From: Vineibacter terrae
GTDB lineage: Bacteria > Pseudomonadota > Alphaproteobacteria > Reyranellales > Reyranellaceae
NCBI RefSeq assembly: GCF_008039615.1
Contig: NZ_VDUZ01000020.1
Span: forward strand, 1 to 64,000
Direction: 5' to 3'
DNA length: 64,000 bases
Shown here: one piece after another, positions 9,301 through 17,135 of the stretch
Position numbering within the stretch: position 1 is the first letter of the stretch
How the letters are laid out: the number at the start of each line of letters is the position of its first letter
The notes under the pieces: model-generated
Seen by the model: only the letters and a program-made list of their open reading frames with translations
What the model was told of the DNA's origin: nothing
Databases searched by the model: none
Made by a program: the position numbers and the translations under genes

Positions 9301-9723
9301 ATGCAAGCAAGCAAATGGGCACGGCTGGGCCTGTGCCTGGTCCAGGCCGGCTGCGCCAGCTCGCCGTCATCGATCGACGCGCGCTACGTCAGCCCGGCCA
9401 CCTACCAGAGCTGGACATGCGCCCAGCTGGGCGAGGAGCACAAGCGCCTGAGCGCCGAGGTACAGCGCGTGTCGGGCCTGCAGCGCGAGAACGCCAACGC
9501 CGACGCGGCGTTCATGACGGTCGGCCTGATCCTGCTGTGGCCGGCGCTGTTCGGGCTGGCCGCCACCAAGGACCGCAAGGAGGAGCTGGGGCGGCTGAAG
9601 GGCGAATATGAGGCGGTCGACCAGTCGATGAAGATGAGGCAGTGCGTGGCCCTTCCACCACCGCCATCGGCTCCGGTGGAAGTGTCAACCCCCGTGACGC
9701 CGAGCAATGCCGGGGCGCAGTAG
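9301..9723 (+). CDS. Putative lipoprotein with a coiled region and one membrane span
   Basis: A 140-residue protein of unknown function. The ATG at 9301 follows AAGGGGG. A short hydrophobic N-terminus ends in QAGC (Cys18), a plausible but imperfect lipobox because Gln replaces the usual Leu at -3. Next comes a Glu/Lys/Arg-rich helix (LGEEHKRLSAEVQRVSGLQR, about 41-60), a hydrophobic stretch (AAFMTVGLILLWPALFGLAA), another charged helix and a Pro-rich tail. The layout resembles small envelope proteins of the glycine-zipper/YgdI type, though no zipper is obvious. A 27-codon hydrophobic frame follows after 16 bases. Confidence 0.6.
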   Translation: MQASKWARLGLCLVQAGCASSPSSIDARYVSPATYQSWTCAQLGEEHKRLSAEVQRVSGLQRENANADAAFMTVGLILLWPALFGLAATKDRKEELGRLKGEYEAVDQSMKMRQCVALPPPPSAPVEVSTPVTPSNAGAQ

Positions 9724-9739
9724 GGTAGGATGCGCCGCG

Positions 9740-9823
9740 ATGGGTCGTTTGTGGATTCTGCTCTTCGCGCTGCTGGAAATCGGGCTTTGTGTCGTCGCCC
9801 TGATCATCCTTGCGATGATCTGA
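9740..9823 (+). CDS. 27-residue hydrophobic small protein
   Basis: A very short frame, MGRLWILLFALLEIGLCVVA then LIILAMI, that would form a single membrane helix. It sits 16 bases after the putative lipoprotein gene, with only a weak GTAGGA upstream site. Positively charged Arg3 precedes the helix, consistent with a small inner-membrane protein. No family recognised; evidence is hydrophobicity and position. Confidence 0.35.
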   Translation: MGRLWILLFALLEIGLCVVALIILAMI

Positions 9824-9908
9824 CAGGATGAAGAAGGTTGTGGGGTGGAATGAGTGCATGCCTATGCTACAATAAGGCTGCGGCCAGCAGCGGCCACAGG
9901 TGTTGAGT

Positions 9909-12353
9909 ATGTCCAACCCGTTCTTCGACCAGCCGATCCTCAACTCACCGTACGCCTACCCGTCCCGGCACTGGGAACTGGACGAGTCCGGCCAGCCGAC
10001 GCAGAAGATCATCGAGAACCGGCGCGGGGCGAAATTCGTCACGCCAATCCCCAAGCCGAAGAAGCGCAAATCAGCCGCGGCGCAGGAGGGCTTCGTCTTC
10101 AACGAAGGCAAGGGCCTGTCGACCGCCGAACAGCAGTACGACCCGACGTCGATCATCAACGAGGTCCGCTTCCAGGTGGACGCGTGGCGCGCGCTGCCCA
10201 ACGCAGCCCATTGGCAGGTCACGCCCGAGACGGCGCGTCTGCTGCAGCACTGGCGGCATCACCCGTTCAGCGGCGTGCGCCCCTTCTTCTGCCAGATCGA
10301 AGCCGTGGAGACCGTGATCTGGCTGACCGAGGTCGCACCGCGCTCGCCGGCTGGTCGGCGCCATCTCGATCGCCTCGCCGCCGCCAGCAAGGACGCCAAC
10401 CCGGAGCTGATGCGGCTGGCGCTGAAGCTGGCGACGGGCGCGGGCAAGACCACCGTGATGGCCATGCTGATCGCCTGGCAGACGGTGAACGCCGCGCGGC
10501 ATCCGGGGAGCCGGCAGTTCACGCGCGGCTTTCTGATCTGCGCCCCCGGCCTGACGATCAAGGACCGCCTGCGCGTCCTGCTGCCCAACGACCCTGACAG
10601 CTACTATGCCAGCCGCGAGCTTGTCCCCAACGACATGCTCGACGACGTGAAGCGCGCCAAGATCGTCATCACCAACTACCATGCCTTCAAGCTGCGCGAG
10701 CGCATCGAGCTGTCGAAGGGCGGGCGCCAGCTCTTGCGGGGGCGGACCGGGGAGGACCTGAAGACGCAGGAGACGGAAGGCCAGATGCTCCAGCGCGTCA
10801 TGCCCGACCTGATGGGCATGAAGAACGTGCTCGCCATCAACGACGAGGCACACCACTGCTACCGGCAGAAGCCGAAGGAGGCCGACGACGCCGAGCTGAA
10901 AGGCGAGGAGAAGAGCGAGGCGGAGAAGAACAACGAGGCAGCCCGCCTGTGGATCTCGGGCCTGGAGGCCGTGAACCGCAAGATCGGTCTCAGCCGGGTC
11001 GTCGACCTGTCGGCCACGCCCTTCTTCCTACGCGGCTCCGGCTATGCCGAGGGCACGCTGTTCCCCTGGACGATGAGCGACTTCTCGCTGATGGACGCCA
11101 TCGAGTGCGGCATCGTCAAGCTGCCGCGCGTGCCGGTGGCCGACAACATCCCCGGCGCCGAGATGCCGATGTTCCGGAATCTCTGGGACCATATCGGCAA
11201 GCACATGCCGAGGAAGGGTCGCGGCAAATCCGACAATCTCAATCCCCTGGACCTGCCCACGCCGCTGCAGACCGCCCTGGAAGCGCTGTACGGGCATTAC
11301 GAGAAGACCTGGCAGCTCTGGCGGGATGCCGGCATCGGGGTGCCGCCCTGCTTCATCATCGTCTGCCAGAACACGGCGATCTCGAAGCTGGTCTACGATT
11401 TCATCTCCGGATTCCACCGCATCAACGAAGACGGCACGACGACGCTGCAGAACGGCCGGTTCGCGCTGTTCCGCAATTTCGACGACGTGACCGGCAATCC
11501 GCTGCCGCGGCCCAACACGCTGCTGATCGACAGCGAGCAGCTCGAGGCCGGCGACGCGCTCGACGACAATTTCCGGCGCATGGCCGCCGACGAGATCGAC
11601 CGCTTCCGGCGCGAGATCGTCGAACGCACGGGAGATCGCGCGGCGGGCGAGACCATCACCGACCAGGAGCTGCTGCGCGAGGTGATGAACACCGTCGGCA
11701 AGCCGGGGCAGCTGGGCGCCGGCATCCGCTGTGTCGTCTCTGTCTCCATGCTCACCGAAGGCTGGGACGCCAACACCGTCACCCACGTGCTGGGCGTGCG
11801 CGCCTTCGGCACCCAGCTGCTGTGCGAGCAGGTGATCGGCCGCGCCCTACGGCGCCAGTCCTATGAGCTCAACGCCGAGGAACGCTTCAACGTCGAGTAC
11901 GCCGACATCCTGGGCATCCCGTTCGACTTCACCGCCAAGCCGGTGGTCGCGCCGCCGCAAGCGCCACGCGAAACCGTCCATGTGGCGGCCGTCCGTCCCG
12001 ACCGTGATGCGCTGGAGATCCGCTTCCCGCGAGTCGAGGGCTATCGTGTCGAATTGCCTACGGAACGCATCACGGCCGATTTCAACGAGGATTCGATCCT
12101 GGAGCTGACGCCCGACCTTGTCGGCGCCACGGAGACGCAGAATTCGGGCATCATCGGCGAGGTGGTGAACCTGAACCTCGTCCACACCGGCGACGTCCGG
12201 CCCTCGCAGGTGCTCTACGAGCTCACCTCGCATCTGGTGCTGCACAAGTGGCGCGACCCGGGTGAAGGGCCGAAGCTGCACCTGTTCGGACAGCTCAAGC
12301 GCGTTGCCAAGCAATGGCTGGACGGCTACCTCGTCTGCAAGGGCGGCACCTAA
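9909..12353 (+). CDS. res: Type III-like restriction enzyme, helicase part (frameshifted Res)
   Basis: The N-terminal 814 residues of a BPTD_3080-type restriction endonuclease (large SF2 helicase-nuclease). Walker A ATGAGKT is at 175-181 and the DEAH box at 312-315; helicase motif VI appears as EQVIGRALRR near 641-650. The protein powers DNA translocation for cleavage of unmodified DNA in partnership with the downstream Mod. It stops at TAA 12351-12353 inside a conserved CKGGT(Y)PAQL-like junction. Deleting one A there restores the frame and continues straight into the nuclease domain. ATG 9909, preceded by AGG, is preferred over GTG 9900. First gene of the defence operon. The frameshift may be a mutation, a phase switch or a sequencing error. 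Confidence 0.85.
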   Translation: MSNPFFDQPILNSPYAYPSRHWELDESGQPTQKIIENRRGAKFVTPIPKPKKRKSAAAQEGFVFNEGKGLSTAEQQYDPTSIINEVRFQVDAWRALPNAAHWQVTPETARLLQHWRHHPFSGVRPFFCQIEAVETVIWLTEVAPRSPAGRRHLDRLAAASKDANPELMRLALKLATGAGKTTVMAMLIAWQTVNAARHPGSRQFTRGFLICAPGLTIKDRLRVLLPNDPDSYYASRELVPNDMLDDVKRAKIVITNYHAFKLRERIELSKGGRQLLRGRTGEDLKTQETEGQMLQRVMPDLMGMKNVLAINDEAHHCYRQKPKEADDAELKGEEKSEAEKNNEAARLWISGLEAVNRKIGLSRVVDLSATPFFLRGSGYAEGTLFPWTMSDFSLMDAIECGIVKLPRVPVADNIPGAEMPMFRNLWDHIGKHMPRKGRGKSDNLNPLDLPTPLQTALEALYGHYEKTWQLWRDAGIGVPPCFIIVCQNTAISKLVYDFISGFHRINEDGTTTLQNGRFALFRNFDDVTGNPLPRPNTLLIDSEQLEAGDALDDNFRRMAADEIDRFRREIVERTGDRAAGETITDQELLREVMNTVGKPGQLGAGIRCVVSVSMLTEGWDANTVTHVLGVRAFGTQLLCEQVIGRALRRQSYELNAEERFNVEYADILGIPFDFTAKPVVAPPQAPRETVHVAAVRPDRDALEIRFPRVEGYRVELPTERITADFNEDSILELTPDLVGATETQNSGIIGEVVNLNLVHTGDVRPSQVLYELTSHLVLHKWRDPGEGPKLHLFGQLKRVAKQWLDGYLVCKGGT

Positions 12354-12987
12354 TCCCGCCCAGCTGAAGTACAAGAAGCTTGCCGACCTGGCGTGCGACC
12401 GCATCACGGCCGCGATCACCCGCCAGTTCCTCGGCGAGCACCCTATCAAGGCGCTGCTCGATCCCTACAATTCGACCGGCTCCACGAAGCATGTCCGGTT
12501 CAGCACGTCGAAGACAGAGCGCTGGGACACAATGGGACCGCCGCCGAAAAACCATGTGAACTGGGTGATCCTCGACAGCGACTGGGAGGCGGAGTTCTGC
12601 CGCGTCGCGGAGAGTCACCCCAGGGTGATCGCCTACACCAAGAACCACAATCTCGGCTTCGAGGTGCCCTATCGCTACGGGACCGAGATGCGGAAGTACC
12701 GCCCCGATTTCATCGTTCTGGTCGATGACGGACGTGGCTCCGACGACCGGCTGAACCTTGTCGTGGAGATCAAGGGGTATCGCGGCGACGATGCGAAGGC
12801 GAAGAAGGATACGATGGACACCTACTGGGTGCCCGGCGTGAACCATCTTGGCACCTACGGCCGCTGGGCCTTCGCCGAGCTCACCGAGGTCTACAGCATC
12901 GAGGCCGATTTCAAGGCCCAGGTCGAAGGCGCTTTCGGCAGGATGATCGACGCCGCGACCGCACGGCCGGCGAACGGGAACGGATAG
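12354..12987 (+). pseudogene. res: Res C-terminal nuclease fragment, out of frame by one base
   Basis: About 210 codons that continue the Res protein in the +1 frame (PAQLKYKKLADLACDRI onwards). It carries a PD-(D/E)xK-type nuclease core: YRPDFIVLVDDG followed by LVVEIKGYRGD. It lacks a credible start or ribosome site of its own, so without frameshifting the nuclease would be missing and the restriction enzyme inactive. The stop at 12987 is two bases before the mod ATG, so the operon layout is intact. Annotated as pseudogene because expression would need frame restoration. Confidence 0.8.
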
Positions 12988-12989
12988 AC

Positions 12990-15776
12990 ATGGCGAAAAA
13001 GCCCGCAGCATCACGGACGGTCGAAACCCTCCGGCACGACGACGCCAGGCGGAAGAACATCCCCACGGCCGAGTACCAGTCGGTGATCCAGAAGGAGCAG
13101 GAATCGCCGCGCACGGTGCGGTATCCGCGTAACACCGACCTCGACCCGCAGCTCGTCTGGCGCGGCAAGGACCAGCAGGATTGGAGCGACCTCGTCGTTC
13201 ACGCCCCGCCGCTCTACATCCAGGAGAAGGTCCATCCCAAGGCTCTGATCGACGATCTGCTGCGCACCACGAGGGAACGCGCGCACGAGGCCGGCGCAAT
13301 CGCTCCGGACCTGTTCGCCGATTTCAACGGCATCCCCAAGAACGCCGACAAGACCGAGTTCTACCAGCACGACCAGAACTGGTCGAACCGCATGATCCTG
13401 GGCGATTCACTGCAGGTGATGGCCAGTCTCGCCGAGCGCGAGGGCCTGCGCGGCAAGGTGCAGTGCATCTATTTCGATCCGCCCTATGGGATCAAGTTCA
13501 ACAGCAATTTTCAGTGGTCGACGACTGGCCGAGACGTCAAAGACGGTAACGCCGGCCATATTACGCGCGAGCCAGAGCAGGTTAATGCGTTTCGCGATAC
13601 CTGGCGCGACGGCATCCATAGCTATCTGACGTATCTGCGTGATCGCCTTACCGTTGCCCGAGATTTGCTAACTGATTCAGGTTCGATCTTCGTACAGATT
13701 GGAGATGAAAACGTTCACCGCGTCCGGGCGATGATGGACGAAGTGTTTGGTGAGGACAATTTCTGCCGCCAAATAATTTTCTACAAGACTACGGGAAAGG
13801 CGAGCCAGATTCTCGACAACACATACGATGTCCTGCTCTGGTTCGCGAAAAATCGAGATGTCGCCAAGTATCGCCCCACCTATGAAACTCGAACCCCCGC
13901 TGAAGACTCAAATTTGCGATTCATTGCTTTACCTGACGGTTTGTCTCGACAGCTTTCACCAGCGGAAATCTCAGGTAGCCAGCCTCTTCCGAAAGGGGGC
14001 CGAGTCTATCGGCCCAATCCAATAACGAATCAGCGACCAGCGCAGGGAGCAGACTTGAGGGTCTTCGACTTCCAGGGTGTGTCGTACATGCCTGGCGGCG
14101 GGACGTTTCGGACTGACTATATTGGCCTCACAAGAGCAGCGGCGGCTAGTCGTCTCCTGGGCATTGGTAGGACTCTTACGTTCATTCGTTATCTCGATGA
14201 CTTTCCTTGCAAACCACGCAACGACGTATGGAGTGACACAAGGCAGAGCGGCTTTGGTGACGCAAAGATCTACGTGGTACAAACTGCGACAAGAGTCATC
14301 GAGCGTTGCATTCTCATGACTACCGATCCCGGCGACCTAGTGCTCGACCCAACGTGTGGTTCCGGCACCACCGCCAACGTCAGCGAGCAATGGGGCCGGC
14401 GGTGGATCACGGTCGATACGTCGCGCGTGGCGTTGGCATTAGCCCGCGCGCGTGTCATGGGTGCGCGCTATCCCTTCTACATGTTGGCTGATTCCCGAGA
14501 CGGCCAGATCAAGGAAGCTGAAGTCACCCGCACGGCGCCGAGTTCCCTGCCTGTGCGCGGGGATATCCGCCAGGGCTTCGTCTATGAGCGCGTGCCGCAC
14601 ATTACGCTGAAGTCGATCGCCAACAACGCTGAGATCGATGTCATCTGGGAGAAGTGGCAGCAGACGCTGGAGCCGCTGCGCGAGAAGCTGAATGCCGCGC
14701 TTGGTCAGCAGTTGCGTGAATGGGAGATCCCGCGCGAGGCGGACAAGGCGTGGCCGCAAGGTGCGAAGGCGCTGCACACCGAATGGTGGCAGGCGCGCAT
14801 CGCGCGGCAGAAGGAGATCGACGCGTCCATCGCCGCCAAGGCCGAGTTCGAGTATCTCTACGACAAGCCCTACGAGGATCGGCGGAAGGTGCGGGTCGCC
14901 GGTCCGTTCACCGTGGAGAGCCTCAGCCCACACCGCGTGCTGGGCGTCGACGAGGACGACGAGCTGATCGACGGCATGCGGGAGCCCGGCACCGAGTACG
15001 GCGCCAAGCAGACCTTCCCGCAGATGATCCTCGACAACCTGAAGACCGCGGGCGTGCAGCAGGCGCACAAGGCGGACCGCATCACGTTCACCGCGCTGTC
15101 GCTCTGGCCCGGCGACGGCCTGGTCTGCGCCGAGGGCCGCTACATGGAGGGCGAGGCGGAGAAGCGCGCTGCTATCTTCATCGGCCCCGAGTTTGGCACC
15201 GTACAGCGCGCCGACCTGGTGAAGGCGGCGCGTGAGGCCGGCGATGCCGGGTTCGATGTGCTGATCGCCTGCGCCTTCAACTACGAGGCGCACACGACGG
15301 AGTTCAACAAGCTGGGCCGATTGCCGGTGCTCAAGGCGCGCATGAACGCCGACCTGCACATGGCCGAGGACCTGAAGAACACCGGCAAGGGCAACCTGTT
15401 CGTGATCTTCGGCGAGCCGGACATCGACATCCTGCCCGAGAAGGATGGCCGCGTGCGGGTGAAGGTGAATGGCGTCGACGTGTTCAAGCCGCAGACGGGC
15501 GAGGTCGTCAGCGACGGCGCCGACGGCATCGCCTGCTGGTTCATCGACACCGACTACAACGAGGAAAGCTTCTTCGTCCGCCACGCCTATTTCCTGGGCG
15601 CCAATGACCCCTACGGCGCGCTCAAGACGACGCTCAAGGCCGAGATCGACCCGGAGGCCTGGGCCACGCTGAACAGCGACACCTCCCGCCCGTTCGACAG
15701 GCCGAAGAACGGGCGCATCGCCGTCAAGGTGATCAACCACCTCGGCGACGAGGTGATGAAGGTATTCAGGGTATAA
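12990..15776 (+). CDS. mod: Type III-like site-specific DNA methyltransferase
   Basis: A 928-residue beta-class amino-methyltransferase (N6-adenine or N4-cytosine). The catalytic DPPY is at 163-166 and the AdoMet-binding motif DPTCGSGTT at 453-461; motif IV before motif I is the order typical of type III Mod proteins. The segment between them includes the target-recognition region. After residue 500 a long C-terminal part contains a helicase/Res-docking-like region. It follows res by two bases. The DNA from about 13480 to 14500 is visibly richer in A/T than the flanks, coinciding with the recognition region, as expected if specificity was swapped by recombination. Methylation presumably protects host DNA and sets the specificity for Res. 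Confidence 0.93.
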   Translation: MAKKPAASRTVETLRHDDARRKNIPTAEYQSVIQKEQESPRTVRYPRNTDLDPQLVWRGKDQQDWSDLVVHAPPLYIQEKVHPKALIDDLLRTTRERAHEAGAIAPDLFADFNGIPKNADKTEFYQHDQNWSNRMILGDSLQVMASLAEREGLRGKVQCIYFDPPYGIKFNSNFQWSTTGRDVKDGNAGHITREPEQVNAFRDTWRDGIHSYLTYLRDRLTVARDLLTDSGSIFVQIGDENVHRVRAMMDEVFGEDNFCRQIIFYKTTGKASQILDNTYDVLLWFAKNRDVAKYRPTYETRTPAEDSNLRFIALPDGLSRQLSPAEISGSQPLPKGGRVYRPNPITNQRPAQGADLRVFDFQGVSYMPGGGTFRTDYIGLTRAAAASRLLGIGRTLTFIRYLDDFPCKPRNDVWSDTRQSGFGDAKIYVVQTATRVIERCILMTTDPGDLVLDPTCGSGTTANVSEQWGRRWITVDTSRVALALARARVMGARYPFYMLADSRDGQIKEAEVTRTAPSSLPVRGDIRQGFVYERVPHITLKSIANNAEIDVIWEKWQQTLEPLREKLNAALGQQLREWEIPREADKAWPQGAKALHTEWWQARIARQKEIDASIAAKAEFEYLYDKPYEDRRKVRVAGPFTVESLSPHRVLGVDEDDELIDGMREPGTEYGAKQTFPQMILDNLKTAGVQQAHKADRITFTALSLWPGDGLVCAEGRYMEGEAEKRAAIFIGPEFGTVQRADLVKAAREAGDAGFDVLIACAFNYEAHTTEFNKLGRLPVLKARMNADLHMAEDLKNTGKGNLFVIFGEPDIDILPEKDGRVRVKVNGVDVFKPQTGEVVSDGADGIACWFIDTDYNEESFFVRHAYFLGANDPYGALKTTLKAEIDPEAWATLNSDTSRPFDRPKNGRIAVKVINHLGDEVMKVFRV

Positions 15777-15794
15777 GAAATTAACGATGCACAC

Positions 15795-17135
15795 ATGACA
15801 CTCTCGCCGACAGTACTCTTCAGGCTTCCGCGGCACGCGATCGCGTCGCTTATTGTTGATCGGTTGAGCAAGTCCATATCGACAAGGATTATCACCGGCT
15901 TTGCGACGGAGGGTGGCTTGGCTGCAATCGCAGAGCCAATTGAAGATCGCCCCTCAACTCTCACGACACTGGTAGTCGGCGCGGCAACTTATGGCGCCTT
16001 TGGCGTGATGGACGACTTGGTCAACGCGGGTGTCCCGAACAATCGCCTCTACGTTCACCTTGGACATACTTCAGAGACCAGGGGCAAGAGGAACCCTTTT
16101 GCCCGTTACCGTCCGATGTTGCACAGCAAAATATATTACATGGAGCTCCCTGATTCGAGTGCTTGTGCGTTGATCGGCTCTCACAACCTCACGGCCTATG
16201 CGATGGGTGGACTGAATGGTGAGGCGAGCATCATGCTCGAAGGTCCAATGAACGCCCCGGAGTTCGACAAGGTGCGCTCGCACATTGAGGCTGCGCGGAG
16301 AGAGGCTGCTACCTATTCACCTGGAATGAAGGATGCCTATGCTTGGTGGATGCGCGAGTTCCTTGAAGGGCTACGGGCCGAGGTTGGCATCCCCCAGGAT
16401 TGGACTACGATCCGAACCATTCTACTCTTCGTAGCCGCGGCCAAGAATGATCGTCCGAAGGAGGGTGATCATCTTTATTTCGAGATTCCGGCAGGTATCG
16501 AACAGATCGAGACGCTCAAGACCGAAACTCATTTGTTCCTGTTTGAGACCTTGCCAGCGGATCCGTGGCAGGCATTGACGGGTGCACTGAAGGCAGACGC
16601 CACTTACTTGTGCAGGACACTTGGAGCAGAGAACAAGCAGGGGAATCGGGAACTCGATGCAGACTGGCGCGTCGACGGAGCGCCGAGACCCACTCTTCAG
16701 CGCGTTCCGGGTGGAATCCTTCGTCCCGATACTCCGGAAGGTATGCAGCAAGTGAGAGCCGAGGTGGGAGCACGCAGCGTGGAGGCGTTCGAATATCAAT
16801 TTGAACGCGAGAGAGTGGGGTGGGATCCGGAATTCTCCGCAGAGGAGACACTTCGTATTCCGGGAGCCGATGAAACACAGGATTCGGTCTCGGCGGGACT
16901 ACTCGAGCTTCCTGGCAAGTCCCGCAGTGAGGTCGTGCTGAAAGAGATGCGCGGCGGCGACAGGGCACCGCGAGCATGGAGGTTGGTCAAGGGGTTGGTC
17001 CATCGAGGCGGTTCAGCGCGGGAAAAAGATGAAGTGGCGCTCAGCCTTGCCGCTCCAGACTCGGGATCATTTGTGCTCGTGTCCCTGCGGAGGAGGCGCC
17101 GGGACAAGTCGGGCAAGAGCAATAAGGCGCGCTGA
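15795..17135 (+). CDS. Phospholipase-D-family nuclease-like protein
   Basis: A 446-residue protein with one HxK-type PLD motif: LHSKIYYMELPDS (about residues 110-122) followed by LIGSHNLTAYAMGG (about 126-139). Single-motif members such as Nuc and BfiI dimerise to build the active site and cut DNA. The remaining 300 residues are unassigned. It lies 18 bases after mod, and its TGA overlaps the next ATG by one base, so it is part of the restriction operon. The gene has lower G/C than its neighbours. A PLD protein beside a methyltransferase recalls DrmC of DISARM, but the DISARM helicase genes are absent. Likely role: accessory nuclease in defence (inference). Confidence 0.8.
   Translation: MTLSPTVLFRLPRHAIASLIVDRLSKSISTRIITGFATEGGLAAIAEPIEDRPSTLTTLVVGAATYGAFGVMDDLVNAGVPNNRLYVHLGHTSETRGKRNPFARYRPMLHSKIYYMELPDSSACALIGSHNLTAYAMGGLNGEASIMLEGPMNAPEFDKVRSHIEAARREAATYSPGMKDAYAWWMREFLEGLRAEVGIPQDWTTIRTILLFVAAAKNDRPKEGDHLYFEIPAGIEQIETLKTETHLFLFETLPADPWQALTGALKADATYLCRTLGAENKQGNRELDADWRVDGAPRPTLQRVPGGILRPDTPEGMQQVRAEVGARSVEAFEYQFERERVGWDPEFSAEETLRIPGADETQDSVSAGLLELPGKSRSEVVLKEMRGGDRAPRAWRLVKGLVHRGGSAREKDEVALSLAAPDSGSFVLVSLRRRRRDKSGKSNKAR

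Noticed and set aside
10949-11866. Second-frame long open region inside res
   Set aside because: Arg/Gly/Ala-rich shadow of the Res coding frame.
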